From contig CACZHW010000016.1 of NCBI GenBank assembly GCA_902781095.1, positions 1-58,504 of the forward strand: a DNA stretch of 58,504 nucleotides. The letters are read 5' to 3'. The stretch is from an uncultured Eubacteriales bacterium (GTDB lineage: Bacteria > Bacillota > Clostridia > Christensenellales > Aristaeellaceae). The translations under genes and the position numbers were made by a program. The first letter of the stretch is position 1, and the number at the start of each line of letters is the position of its first letter. The notes under the pieces were generated by a model, which was not told the DNA's origin, did no database searches, and worked only from the letters and a program-made list of their open reading frames with translations. This document shows, one piece after another, positions 15,456 to 23,931 of this stretch.

Positions 15456-16424
15456 ATGAACAACGACTTCTCCTCGCCCCAGACCCTCGCGGAAATCCGC
15501 CGCGACGACAAGTTTGAGGGCTTTGTACTGGTGCGCGCCGCGGAGCAGAAGCAGTCTTCCAGCGGCAAATACTACCTCGATATGACGCTGGCCGACCGCA
15601 GCGGCTCCATCAACGCCAAGATGTGGGACGGCACCGTGCAGCCGCCCAAGGCGGGCAGCGTGGTCAAAATCCGCGCCGCCGGCAACGAGTTCAACGGCCG
15701 CATGCAGCTGCGCATCGAGCGCATCCGCGAGGCCGAGCCGCGCGACGGCGTGGACATGTCCACGCTCGTCCCCTGCGCCCCGGAGGATCCCCGCGCCATG
15801 CTGGAAGAGATCGTCCGCGCGGCCGACCACATCGCCGACGCGGACCTGCGGCGCCTCACCTGCCGCCTGTTGGACCGCGCGGGCGACCGGCTGCTCACCT
15901 TCCCCGCCGCCAAGCAGATGCACCACGCGGAGCGCAGCGGCCTGCTCTACCACACGCTGACCATGCTGCGCGCCGCCCGGGCGCTCATGGGCGTCTACCC
16001 GCAATTGAACCCGAGCCTTTTGACCGCCGGCATCATCGTCCACGACCTCTCCAAGCTGGACGAGATGGACGCAGACGCGCTGGGCATGGTTTCGGATTAC
16101 AGCCTGGACGGCAAGCTCATCGGGCACATCGTGCGCGGCGTCGTCGCCATCGAGGAGGCCGCGAAGGAAACCGGCGCCTCCCGCGATAAGGCGCTGCTGC
16201 TGCAGCACATGGTGCTCTCCCACCACGGCCTGGCTGAATACGGCAGCCCCAAGCCCCCCATGTTCCCGGAGGCCGAGGTGCTGCACACGCTGGATACGCT
16301 GGACGCCCGCCTCTACCAGATGTACGAGGCGCTGGGCCGCGCCAACGAAGGCGGCTTCTCCGAAAAGGTCTGGGGCCTGGAAAACCGGCAGGTTTACCGC
16401 ATCCCGGACGGAGAGGTCCTCTGA
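15456..16424 (+). CDS. YhaM-type 3'-5' exoribonuclease (OB fold plus HD domain)
   Basis: The protein of 322 aa has an N-terminal OB-fold nucleic-acid-binding domain (YLDMTLADRSGSINAKMWDG near residues 40-60) and a C-terminal HD metal-dependent domain. The HD domain has HHAERSGLLYHTLTM, then AGIIVHDLSKLDE, then HMVLSHHG. This is the YhaM/CBF1 architecture and normal length, expected to degrade RNA or single-stranded DNA from the 3' end. AAAGGAA lies about 10 bases before the ATG. It is the second gene of a two-gene operon. Confidence 0.93.
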   Translation: MNNDFSSPQTLAEIRRDDKFEGFVLVRAAEQKQSSSGKYYLDMTLADRSGSINAKMWDGTVQPPKAGSVVKIRAAGNEFNGRMQLRIERIREAEPRDGVDMSTLVPCAPEDPRAMLEEIVRAADHIADADLRRLTCRLLDRAGDRLLTFPAAKQMHHAERSGLLYHTLTMLRAARALMGVYPQLNPSLLTAGIIVHDLSKLDEMDADALGMVSDYSLDGKLIGHIVRGVVAIEEAAKETGASRDKALLLQHMVLSHHGLAEYGSPKPPMFPEAEVLHTLDTLDARLYQMYEALGRANEGGFSEKVWGLENRQVYRIPDGEVL

Positions 16425-16443
16425 TCCAAATTTCTTTTTCACT

Positions 16444-16488
16444 TTCTGTCTTTCTGTGACGCTTCTGTGACGGTCAGGATGCTATCCT
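16444..16488 (+). promoter_or_regulatory. Direct-repeat activator site and promoter of the PepSY gene
   Basis: TTCTGTGACG occurs twice exactly 11 bases apart (16452-16461, 16463-16472). A partial copy, TTCTGTC, lies at 16444. An 11-bp tandem arrangement is typical of OmpR/PhoB-type response regulators. The candidate -10 is TATCCT (16483-16488), and no good -35 is present, so activation through the repeats is likely. Confidence 0.55.
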
Positions 16489-16533
16489 GTGCGTGTAAGA
16501 GATAACCGACAGCAAACGAAAGGAAGATGAAAG

Positions 16534-17046
16534 ATGAAAAAGACCCTGACTGCGATTCTGGCCCTTGTGATGATAATGGCGATTGCCACCTGTGCGCTCG
16601 CCGCAGGCGAGATTACCCTGGAACAGGCCAAACAGGCGGCGCTGGAGCGCGCCGGCGTGACGGCTGACGCGGCCACCTTCGTCAAAGCCCATCCGGACTA
16701 CGACGACGGCCGTCCCACCTACGAGATCAAGTTCTTTACCGACGACACGGAGTACGAGATCGAGGTCGACGCCCGCACCGGCCGGATCACGGAATTCGAC
16801 ACCGAGTATTTCCAGCGCGACTTCTCCACCCAAAACGTGACCGAAGAGGAAGCCCGGCAGATTGCGCTGGCGCAGGCCGGCTTCAAGGCGGAAGACGTGC
16901 GCTTCACCAAGTGCCGCATGGACCGCGACGACGGACGGCTCGTCTACGAGATCGAATTCGTGAACGGCACCATGGAGTACGAGTTCGACGTCGACGCTAC
17001 GAGCGGCCGCATCCTGGAGTACAACATCGACAGCATTTACGACTGA
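16534..17046 (+). CDS. Secreted protein with two PepSY domains
   Basis: The product of 170 aa has a signal peptide (hydrophobic residues 5-20, cleavage after ALA). Two PepSY-type repeats of about 70 aa follow. Each starts with the E(Q/E)A(K/R)Q(A/I)AL helix (residues about 30 and 102), contains a charged DDGR segment followed by YEI, and ends in VDA(R/T)(T/S)GRI. PepSY domains are often inhibitory or sensory modules at the cell surface. The gene stands alone between a probable response-regulator site and a strong terminator, suggesting envelope-stress control. Confidence 0.88.
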   Translation: MKKTLTAILALVMIMAIATCALAAGEITLEQAKQAALERAGVTADAATFVKAHPDYDDGRPTYEIKFFTDDTEYEIEVDARTGRITEFDTEYFQRDFSTQNVTEEEARQIALAQAGFKAEDVRFTKCRMDRDDGRLVYEIEFVNGTMEYEFDVDATSGRILEYNIDSIYD

Positions 17047-17093
17047 GCCGCACGCAGCTTGCGGACAGGCGCCGACAAAAAACGACAGCAAGA

Positions 17094-17139
17094 GGCAGCC
17101 TCCCCGATCCGGCAGGATTGCGGAGGCTGCCCCTTTTTT
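17094..17139 (+). terminator. Terminator after the PepSY gene
   Basis: A 10-bp perfect stem (17094-17103 with 17122-17131) then CC and six T (17134-17139). It also lies 5 bases past the stop of the last cobalamin gene on the other strand, but that strand lacks an immediate U-run. Confidence 0.9.
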
Positions 17140-17143
17140 CTGT

Positions 17144-17470
17144 TTATTTGAGGCGCGTGCCGATGCCGCAGACGACGCGCGTCACCGCCCCGCTTTTCGC
17201 CGCCACCCGGCACAGGGCGCGCCCGGCGGCCTCCCGCCAGGCCCTCTCTTCCGGGCGGACGGGCACCAGACCGCAGCCCACCTCATTCGCCGTTACCACA
17301 GCCTCCGGGTGCCCTCTCAAAAACGCCTCCGTATAGGCAAGCGGATCCCCTCCGCGCGCCAGCACTTCCCGGATCGTCTCGTGGAATCCGAAGAAGAATT
17401 CCGCGCCGGGGTTTTCCTGCTGCGCCAGCTCCTCCTGCCCCTGATACGCGCCGCCGATATAGAGTTTCAC
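17144..17470 (-). CDS. Short CobU-like protein with altered P-loop
   Basis: The product of 108 aa resembles the C-terminal half of CobU (ANEVGCGLVPV, ERAWREAAGRALCRVAA, VVCGIG). Where CobU has GGxxSGKS it reads GGAYQGQEE. The lysine and serine that bind ATP phosphates are therefore missing. A regular CobU lies two genes upstream in the same operon. It could be a regulatory or substrate-binding paralogue, or an enzyme using another cofactor. It starts at GTG 17470, overlapping the cobS stop as GTGA. It is the last gene of the operon. Confidence 0.8.
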   Translation of the reverse strand: MKLYIGGAYQGQEELAQQENPGAEFFFGFHETIREVLARGGDPLAYTEAFLRGHPEAVVTANEVGCGLVPVRPEERAWREAAGRALCRVAAKSGAVTRVVCGIGTRLK

Positions 17471-18234
17471 ACCATCGCCTCCCCTATGACAAAGGCTGCC
17501 AGCAGGGCCAGCTCCGTCAGCTGCAGGAACGCGCCGGCCAAATCGCCCGTCACGCCGCCGAAATCGCGGTACGCGAGATGGCGGTAAACCGGGAGCGCCG
17601 CTGCCAGCACGAGCGCCGGGGCGATCAGCACGGCAGGGCTTGCAGCAACTGCAGCCAGGGCTGACCACAGGAGCAGGCACAGGGCCAGCCACAAAAGGCT
17701 CGCCGCCGTAACCGCCTTTCTGCCTTCTTCATCCGTGAAGCTGCGCAGCATGCCCTCCTCCCTGGCGGGCCGCAGGTTCACCGCCGCCAGGGCGCTCAGC
17801 GCGCGGGACGCGGGAAAAGCCGGCAGTATGAAAAGCAAGTCTTTCCTGCACTCTGCCCACAGCGCAAACGAAAGCAGCAGATATCCGGCGCAGGCCATCA
17901 CCGCAAAGGCGCCGCAGCGGCTGTCCTTCAGGATTTCCAGCTTCTTTTGCCGGCTGCCGTTCGAGGCCAGCGCGTCCGCCGTGTCCATCAGCCCGTCCAT
18001 GTGGATGCCGCCCGTGATCACAAGAGGGATCAGCGTACATCCCGCGGCGAAGAGAAGATACCACCTTCCCCACCACAGCCGCCACCAGACAAGCTCCGCC
18101 ACAGCGACGAGGACGCCGACCAACGGGAAAAAGCACAGCGCGTACCGCCGGTTTTCCCCCGTCCAGTCCGCGCGCGGCACGGGGACGCGGGAGTACGTCG
18201 ACAGGGCGATGAGCATCGCGTTCCACAGCTTCAT
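17467..18234 (-). CDS. Adenosylcobinamide-GDP ribazoletransferase CobS
   Basis: The protein of 255 aa is a polytopic membrane enzyme that joins alpha-ribazole to adenosylcobinamide-GDP, the last step of the nucleotide loop. The family's acidic motif GGIHMDGLMDTADAL, followed by SRQKKLEILKDSRCGAFAV, is intact. YRDFGGVTGD near the C-terminus also matches. About six hydrophobic segments follow. Start ATG 18234 overlaps the cobU stop by ATGA; the end overlaps the next gene by GTGA. Confidence 0.95.
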   Translation of the reverse strand: MKLWNAMLIALSTYSRVPVPRADWTGENRRYALCFFPLVGVLVAVAELVWWRLWWGRWYLLFAAGCTLIPLVITGGIHMDGLMDTADALASNGSRQKKLEILKDSRCGAFAVMACAGYLLLSFALWAECRKDLLFILPAFPASRALSALAAVNLRPAREEGMLRSFTDEEGRKAVTAASLLWLALCLLLWSALAAVAASPAVLIAPALVLAAALPVYRHLAYRDFGGVTGDLAGAFLQLTELALLAAFVIGEAMV

Positions 18235-18740
18235 GGCAGTTTTCCTTTCAGCGGCACCGGTATGCCGCAGACGACCTCGCAGACCGCGTCCGCGAGCGCG
18301 GCGGCCCGGCGGTTGAGCGCGGCCAGCGCCTGAAGGTAGCGCGCCGTCTCCCCGTCGTAGCGCTCGCCGTCCGCGAACACGTCCCCGGTCACCACAATCA
18401 GGTGGCGGCAGCGCCCGGCCAGGCGGCAAAGCGCCTGCGGCATCCCCTGCGGATTCCCGCCGCCGAACATCTCCCCGGCCAGCCAGTTCGGCAGATCCTC
18501 CAGCAGCACGAGGCTCCCTTCCGGGATTTCGGCCCCGTCCATGTCCCGGGCGCGCTCCAGCGTCCGCATTCCGAGGCCCTCGCGCTGGGCGCGGTGGCGC
18601 ATGACGCGCCGGCGGCTCTCCCCGTCCGTCGCCTCCATCGTCGCAAGGTAGATCCGCCCGTGCGCCTCAAGGCGCGGGACGAGCCCCTCCGCGAAAGCGG
18701 ATTTCCCGCTGCCGCTGCCCCCCGTAACCAGTATCGTCAT
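18231..18740 (-). CDS. Adenosylcobinamide kinase / guanylyltransferase CobU
   Basis: The protein of 169 aa begins with an intact P-loop (LVTGGSGSGKSAFAEGL). It has the CobU blocks ATMEATDGESRRRVMRHRAQR and LVLLEDLPNWLAGEMF. It phosphorylates adenosylcobinamide and transfers GMP to it. The C-terminal region is somewhat divergent (VCEVVCGIPVPLKG). It is coupled on both sides by ATGA overlaps (18740 and 18234). A second CobU-like protein with a degenerate P-loop ends the operon. Confidence 0.9.
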   Translation of the reverse strand: MTILVTGGSGSGKSAFAEGLVPRLEAHGRIYLATMEATDGESRRRVMRHRAQREGLGMRTLERARDMDGAEIPEGSLVLLEDLPNWLAGEMFGGGNPQGMPQALCRLAGRCRHLIVVTGDVFADGERYDGETARYLQALAALNRRAAALADAVCEVVCGIPVPLKGKLP

Positions 18741-19801
18741 TTGCCCTCCAGCGGCACATACGCCGCCATGCCGAGGTTTTGGAAGGTGTGGCTGCTGCCG
18801 TAGACGGCCAGCGCCATATCCAGCAGCGGAAAGAGCATCACTGCGCCCGTCCCCTCGCCCAGCGCCATCCCTGCGTCCAGCACGGGGTGCAGATCCAGTT
18901 CCGAGAGAATCTGCCGTGCCGCGCTTTCCCTGCTCCGGTGGGAGGGCAGGATGTATGCCCGGGCGCGCGGACAGATCCTGCAGGCGACCAGCGCCGCTGC
19001 GGCGGAAATGACGCCGTCCGCCACCACGGGGACCCCGTACGCCGCCCCGCCCAGAAAGGCGCCGGCCATGCCCGCGATTTCGAACCCGCCGACCTTTGAA
19101 AGGACGTCCACCGGGTCGTCCGGGTCGGGCCGGTTCACCGCCAGCGCCCGCGCGACCGCCGCGCGCTTGCGCGCAAGGCCCGCGTCCGAAAGCCCGGCGC
19201 CCCGGCCGGCCGTCTCCTCCGGCGGCAGCCCCAGCAATGCGCTGGCGAGCGCCGCGCTGGCCGTCGTATTGCCGATGCCCATCTCCCCCGTCGCGATCAG
19301 CGCGTAGCCCTTCTGTTTTATCTCCCGGACGAGATCTGCGCCCGCCAGCAGCGCCGCCTCGGCCGTGCGCCGATCCATCGCCGGGCCGCGGGCGATGTTA
19401 CCGGTGCCGCTTCCCATCCGCCGGGAGAGGATGCGCGCGTCTCCCGCCAGCTGCGCCATGCCCATGTCCACGGCAAAGACGTCTGTCTCCGCCTTTTCGG
19501 CCATCAGGCTGACGTTGGAGGCGCCCTCCGCAATGGAGCGCGCCACCCGTGCCGTTACAGAGCTGTCCGTCTGGCTCACGCCCTCTTCCACCACGCCGTG
19601 GTCGGCGCAGAAGACGAGGCAGCACCGCGGCGCTCCGCGCACGTCCGCCGTCCCCTGGATCCCGGCGATCCGGATGACGGCCTCCTCAAACCGGCCCAGG
19701 CTGCCGAGCGGCTTGGCGACGGCGTCCCACCGGCGCTTCGCTTCCGCCTCCGCCCGCTTGTCCGGCCCCGTGATACCGGCGCAAATCTCACTTATCCCCA
19801 T
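18737..19801 (-). CDS. Nicotinate-nucleotide:dimethylbenzimidazole phosphoribosyltransferase CobT
   Basis: The protein of 354 aa makes alpha-ribazole phosphate from a lower-ligand base. Diagnostic segments are KPLGSLGRFEEAVIRIAGIQ, FCADHGVVEEGVSQ, GEMGIGNTTASAAL, DVLSKVGGFEIAGMAGAFLGGA and the C-terminal catalytic Glu region ALGEGTGAV. It is full length. The start at 19801 overlaps the end of cbiB by 10 bases, the stop overlaps cobU as ATGA. Which base is attached cannot be told; no DMB-synthesis (bza) genes are present in the window. Confidence 0.96.
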   Translation of the reverse strand: MGISEICAGITGPDKRAEAEAKRRWDAVAKPLGSLGRFEEAVIRIAGIQGTADVRGAPRCCLVFCADHGVVEEGVSQTDSSVTARVARSIAEGASNVSLMAEKAETDVFAVDMGMAQLAGDARILSRRMGSGTGNIARGPAMDRRTAEAALLAGADLVREIKQKGYALIATGEMGIGNTTASAALASALLGLPPEETAGRGAGLSDAGLARKRAAVARALAVNRPDPDDPVDVLSKVGGFEIAGMAGAFLGGAAYGVPVVADGVISAAAALVACRICPRARAYILPSHRSRESAARQILSELDLHPVLDAGMALGEGTGAVMLFPLLDMALAVYGSSHTFQNLGMAAYVPLEGK

Positions 19802-20748
19802 ATCCGTCCTTCCGCCGCCGTCAGCAGGGCAAACAGCCCCAGCACAAGCAGGCTCGTTACGATCAGCAGGCGGCAGGCCCGCCCGATGTCCTCAGGTTCC
19901 GGCGGCCGGCCGTCGTCGCCGATCGCCGGTTTTTCCACGGTTTTCCCGAAATACGTATGGCTGCCCCCCAGCCGGATGTGCAGCGCGCCAGCCGCGGCCG
20001 CCTCCGTCCACGCGCAGTTGGGGCTCAGATGGTTTCCATGGTCGCGAACGAGGATTCTCAGGGCTTCCCGCCCGTCCAGCGCGCAAAGCTGCGCCGCCAG
20101 GCACATCGCAAGCCCCGTCATCCGGGCCGGCACGTAGTTCAGCACGTCGTCGAGCTTCGCGCTGCACCAGCCGATGTCGCGGTAGCGCTCGTCCAGGTAG
20201 CCGACCATGGAATCCAGCGTGCTGGCCGCCTTGAAGGCCCACAGCAGAACAGGGCCGCCCAGCAGCGCGTAAAACATCGGCGAGGTGACGCCGTCCGTCG
20301 TGTTCTCGGCCACCGTCTCCACCGCCGCGCGGATCACTTCGTCCTCCGCAAGCGCGGCCGTGTCGCGGCCCACGATGCGGGAGAGGCGTTCCCTCCCCTG
20401 ACGGAGCCCCTGCCGGAGCGCCTTCTGCACGCCCAGGGCTTCTTCCACCATGCTGCGCGCGGCCAGCCCCGGCCACAGCAGCAACGCCGTGCAGCCGATC
20501 CGGGGACCGGAGGGAAGGCGTAAGGCCGCCGCCGTCAGCGCCGCCGCGCAGGCAGCCGTCAGCAGCACCGTGGAGAGCGTCAGCAGCACCGCCGCGCGCC
20601 GCAGGTTCCCGCCGCGCCGCCGCAGCCGCACCTCTGCCTTTGCGATATACCGTCCGATGAAGACCACCGGATGGGGCAGCCAGGCGGGATCGCCCAGGGC
20701 AAAGTCGAGCGCGAGTGCCAGCGCCAGCGCGGCAAACCGCTCCCGCAT
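19792..20748 (-). CDS. Adenosylcobinamide-phosphate synthase CbiB
   Basis: The protein of 318 aa is an integral membrane enzyme that attaches aminopropanol or its phosphate to adenosylcobyrate. Family blocks: DFALGDPAWLPHPVVFIGR, EDEVIRAAVETVAENTTDGV, FKAASTLDSMVGYLDERY, and DHGNHLSPNCAWTEAAAAGAL. ATG 20748 shares one base with the cobQ stop; a GTG at 20751 would give the GTGA overlap common in this operon. CobD encoded two genes upstream supplies its aminopropanol-phosphate substrate. Confidence 0.95.
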   Translation of the reverse strand: MRERFAALALALALDFALGDPAWLPHPVVFIGRYIAKAEVRLRRRGGNLRRAAVLLTLSTVLLTAACAAALTAAALRLPSGPRIGCTALLLWPGLAARSMVEEALGVQKALRQGLRQGRERLSRIVGRDTAALAEDEVIRAAVETVAENTTDGVTSPMFYALLGGPVLLWAFKAASTLDSMVGYLDERYRDIGWCSAKLDDVLNYVPARMTGLAMCLAAQLCALDGREALRILVRDHGNHLSPNCAWTEAAAAGALHIRLGGSHTYFGKTVEKPAIGDDGRPPEPEDIGRACRLLIVTSLLVLGLFALLTAAEGRIWG

Positions 20749-22241
20749 CACGCTTCCCCCCTCAGGATACGGTACACCGCGTCCATGTCCAGGCTGGCGC
20801 GCACCACGGCGGCCACCCGGTCAAACTCCCGCTCCCGGAAGGCCGCAAAGTCCAACGGTGCGTCCGCTTTCGCCCTGTCCGGCCGCAGGTGTGCCGCCAG
20901 CGCCGAAAACAGCGTCCCGTCGTCAAACAGGCCGTGCAGGTACGTGCCCAACACGTTGCCCTCCCGGTTCCGGGTCCCGATCGGCCTGCCGTCCGCCGTC
21001 ATCCACACCTCGACCTCTTTCCCGGCCGTCGTCTCCCCCGCGTGGATCTCGTAGCCGGAGAGCGTGCACCCGTCCAGCGCGGACAGCCAGCCTCTCTGCG
21101 CGCCGATTCTCCCCCGCGTCTGCACGGTGCGCTTTTCGGGGGAGAGCGTCGTTTGGACGTCGAGCAGCCCCAGTCCGGACGCCTCGGCGACCGGCGACTC
21201 CACGCCGAGCGGATCCCGCACGACGCTGCCCAGCATCTGGTAGCCGCCGCACACGCCGATGAGGGTCCCGCCCGAGCGCGCAAAGCGCACGATAGCCGCG
21301 TCCAGCCCGCGGCGGCGCAGCTCCAGCAGATCGCCGATGGTGTTCTTCGTTCCGGGCAGGATGACGACGTCCGCGCCGGAGAGCTCGCCTGCGCTTCGCA
21401 CATAGCGCACGCGCGCCGAGGGCTGCAGCGCCAGCGCCTGAAAATCCGTGAAGTTCGCGATATGGGGCAGGCAGACCACCGCGACGTCGATGTCGCCGGT
21501 ACCCTGCGCTGCCCGCAGCCGTGCCGTCTCCCCGTCCTCCTCCTCCAGTTCCACGTCCATCCAGGGCACCACGCCCAGAACCGGCACGCCGATGCGCTCC
21601 TCCAGCATGCGCAGGCCGGGCTCAAGGATGGCCGGATCGCCGCGGAATTTGTTGATGATGACCCCGCGGACCCTGGCGCGCTCCTTCTCCTTCAGCAGCA
21701 TCACCGTGCCCAGCAGCGCCGCGAAGACGCCGCCCGGATTGATGTCCCCCACGAGGATCACAGGCGCATCCGCCGCCTTAGCCATCGCCATGTTGACGAT
21801 GTCGCTCTCCCGCAGGTTGATTTCCGCGGGGCTTCCGGCCCCTTCGATCACCACGCAGTCCACCTCCCGCTCCAGCGAGTCGTAAACCGAGCGGATGTGC
21901 CCGCGCAGCTCTCCCTTGCGCCGGTGGAACTCCATCGCCGACAGGGAGCCCACGGCCTTCCCGTCCAGGATCACCTGGCTGCGCCGGTCCCCGGTGGGCT
22001 TGAGCAGCACGGGGTTCATGCGCACGTCGGGCTCGATGCCCGCCGCCTGCGCCTGCATCGCCTGTGCGCGGCCCATCTCCAGGCCGTCCCGCGTCACGTA
22101 CGCGTTGAGCGCCATGTTCTGTGCCTTGAACGGCGCGCAGCGCAGGCCGTCCTGCCGGAAGATGCGCAGCAGCGCCGCGCACAGCACGCTCTTGCCCACG
22201 GAGGACGCCGTCCCCTGGATCATCAGGCTCTTTCCCCGCAT
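20748..22241 (-). CDS. Cobyric acid synthase CobQ/CbiP
   Basis: The protein of 497 aa amidates four side chains of adenosylcobyrinic a,c-diamide using glutamine. The N-terminal ATPase domain has IQGTASSVGKSVLCAALLR and FKAQNMALNAYVT. The C-terminal class I glutamine amidotransferase has the nucleophile Cys in LIGVCGGYQMLG and the His in YLHGLFDD. It starts at ATG 22241 inside the end of cobD (19-base overlap). A longer upstream reading in the same frame is not needed. Full length and intact. Confidence 0.96.
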   Translation of the reverse strand: MRGKSLMIQGTASSVGKSVLCAALLRIFRQDGLRCAPFKAQNMALNAYVTRDGLEMGRAQAMQAQAAGIEPDVRMNPVLLKPTGDRRSQVILDGKAVGSLSAMEFHRRKGELRGHIRSVYDSLEREVDCVVIEGAGSPAEINLRESDIVNMAMAKAADAPVILVGDINPGGVFAALLGTVMLLKEKERARVRGVIINKFRGDPAILEPGLRMLEERIGVPVLGVVPWMDVELEEEDGETARLRAAQGTGDIDVAVVCLPHIANFTDFQALALQPSARVRYVRSAGELSGADVVILPGTKNTIGDLLELRRRGLDAAIVRFARSGGTLIGVCGGYQMLGSVVRDPLGVESPVAEASGLGLLDVQTTLSPEKRTVQTRGRIGAQRGWLSALDGCTLSGYEIHAGETTAGKEVEVWMTADGRPIGTRNREGNVLGTYLHGLFDDGTLFSALAAHLRPDRAKADAPLDFAAFREREFDRVAAVVRASLDMDAVYRILRGEA

Positions 22242-23236
22242 ACTTCCTCCCAAAGCAATTCCGACAGGGCGGCGGTGAGCCGCCCGTTTTCCTCCTCCGT
22301 GCGCACGCCCAGCCGGAGGAAACCGTTCCCCAGCGAGAAGGAGGCGCACGTGCGCACCAGTATGCCGCGCGCCTTTAGGGCCGCGGCGATCCCCGTCATG
22401 TCCCGCCCGAAATCCGCCAGCAGGAAATTGGCCGCGGACGGCAGCACCCGGGCCCCCAGCGCCCCAAGCGCGGCGGCAAACGCCGTACGGCGCGCCCGGT
22501 TCCGTTCCGCGTCCGCGAGGAGCTCCGCGCGGTGCCGCGGCAGCGCCTGCAGCAGGCAAGCGGCGGGCGAGGACAGCGACCAGGGCAGCATGCGCGCCTC
22601 CAGCGCCCGGATCGTCCCCTCCCCGGCGCACAGGTATCCCAGCCGGATGCCCGGCACGCACAGCGCCTTGGTCAGTGATCCCGCGACGACGAGATCCGCT
22701 GCCGTCTCCCGCGCGACGCTGATCTCCGGACAGCAGAAGGCGAACGCCTCGTCCACGAGCAGCTCCCCGCCCTGCGCGCGCACCGCCTCCGCAAGGCGCA
22801 GCACGTCCTCCCGCGCTGCCGCGGCACCGGTCGGGTTGTTCGGGTTACACAGCACCAGCGTGTCCCCGGGCATGCAGCGGCCCTGCCAGGCCGCCGTCTT
22901 CCGGCCGTAAAACGCCGCGCGCGCCTCGTATTCCCCGAAGGTCGGCGGACAGGTGAAGACCGTGCCCCGCCGCCGTGACAGCGCAAGGTCGATGGACGCC
23001 AGACCGCCCGCCGCGGGCAGGACCCTCTCAGGTGAAACGTCCAGATACTCCGCCAGAGCTTCCCTGGCGCGGCGCATTTCGCGGTCCGGGTAATAGCGCG
23101 CCTGCGACAAGCCTTCCCGCATCGCCTGCATCGCCCACTCCGGCGGGCCTTCCGGGCGCAGGCTCGCGGAGAAATCCAGCCAGTCGCCGGGCCAGCCGCC
23201 CTGCCACACGTTTCCGCCGTGACGCTCGTCCGTCAT
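22223..23236 (-). CDS. Threonine-phosphate decarboxylase CobD
   Basis: The protein of 337 aa is a PLP enzyme that makes (R)-1-amino-2-propanol phosphate for the nucleotide-loop linker. It has the fold type I aminotransferase pattern: DFSASLRPEGPPEW near the N-terminus (NPxGP-like), CNPNNPTG, the DEAF block, and the PLP lysine in GSLTKALCVPGIRLGY. The C-terminal RxG arginine region is LRLGVRTEEEN. ATG 23236 overlaps the cbiJ stop as ATGA. Confidence 0.93.
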   Translation of the reverse strand: MTDERHGGNVWQGGWPGDWLDFSASLRPEGPPEWAMQAMREGLSQARYYPDREMRRAREALAEYLDVSPERVLPAAGGLASIDLALSRRRGTVFTCPPTFGEYEARAAFYGRKTAAWQGRCMPGDTLVLCNPNNPTGAAAAREDVLRLAEAVRAQGGELLVDEAFAFCCPEISVARETAADLVVAGSLTKALCVPGIRLGYLCAGEGTIRALEARMLPWSLSSPAACLLQALPRHRAELLADAERNRARRTAFAAALGALGARVLPSAANFLLADFGRDMTGIAAALKARGILVRTCASFSLGNGFLRLGVRTEEENGRLTAALSELLWEEVCGERA

Positions 23237-23931
23237 GCTTCCCCCGGCCTTTCAATCAAAATCACGCCGATCCCCCGTTCCAGCGCGGGCAGGACCTTCT
23301 CCTCCACGCCGCCCTCGCGCCCGCCGTCCTTGGTCACCAGCACGGCGATGCCCAGCTGGTCGTACAGCGCTGCGTTCAGCGCCCGGGAGAAGGGCCCCTG
23401 CATGGCGATCACGTGGGAGGCAGGGATGCCGGCGGCGGCGCACAGCGACAGCGCTTCCGCGGTCGGCAGCACCCGGGCGTACAGCCGGGAGGGGTCCGCC
23501 GCGGCGGCAAAGGCGCCCAGCGTATGGCTGCCCGTGGTCAGCAGCACGTTGCCCTGCGTCCCGGCCAGCAGGGCCGCAGCACATGCAGCGTCCCCCGCCC
23601 GCCGGCAGGCACCGCGCCAGCCGCCCTCCGTCTGCGGCCTCGCGATCCGCCGCAGTGGGATACCGAGCGCCCCTGCCGCCGCGCGGATGTTCTCCGTCGC
23701 CCGCAGTGCGTACGGGTGCGTCGCGTCCACCACGGCCTCCGGTTCAAGGCGCGCCATCAACCGCCGCATTTCGTCCCCGTCCATGGCGCCCGTCAGCACC
23801 CGGATCCCTTCCGGCAGCAGCTGTGCGGCGTAATCGCTCGTCACGCAGACGGTGACGTCCTCCCCGGCCCGGTGCAGGCGCAGCGCCTCCTTCCGGCCTT
23901 CCGTCGTGCCGCCGAACAGAAGAATCCTCAC
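23233..23931 (-). CDS. Precorrin-6A / cobalt-precorrin-6A reductase CbiJ (CobK)
   Basis: The protein of 232 aa reduces the macrocycle with NAD(P)H. Family features: the N-terminal ILLFGGTTEGRKEALRL, VTSDYAAQLLPEG, DATHPYALRATENI, and the C-terminal VLVTKDGGREGGVEEKVLPA with the conserved KDGG motif. Length is typical. Both ends overlap neighbours by ATGA, so it is coupled between cbiA and cobD. Confidence 0.95.
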   Translation of the reverse strand: MRILLFGGTTEGRKEALRLHRAGEDVTVCVTSDYAAQLLPEGIRVLTGAMDGDEMRRLMARLEPEAVVDATHPYALRATENIRAAAGALGIPLRRIARPQTEGGWRGACRRAGDAACAAALLAGTQGNVLLTTGSHTLGAFAAAADPSRLYARVLPTAEALSLCAAAGIPASHVIAMQGPFSRALNAALYDQLGIAVLVTKDGGREGGVEEKVLPALERGIGVILIERPGEA

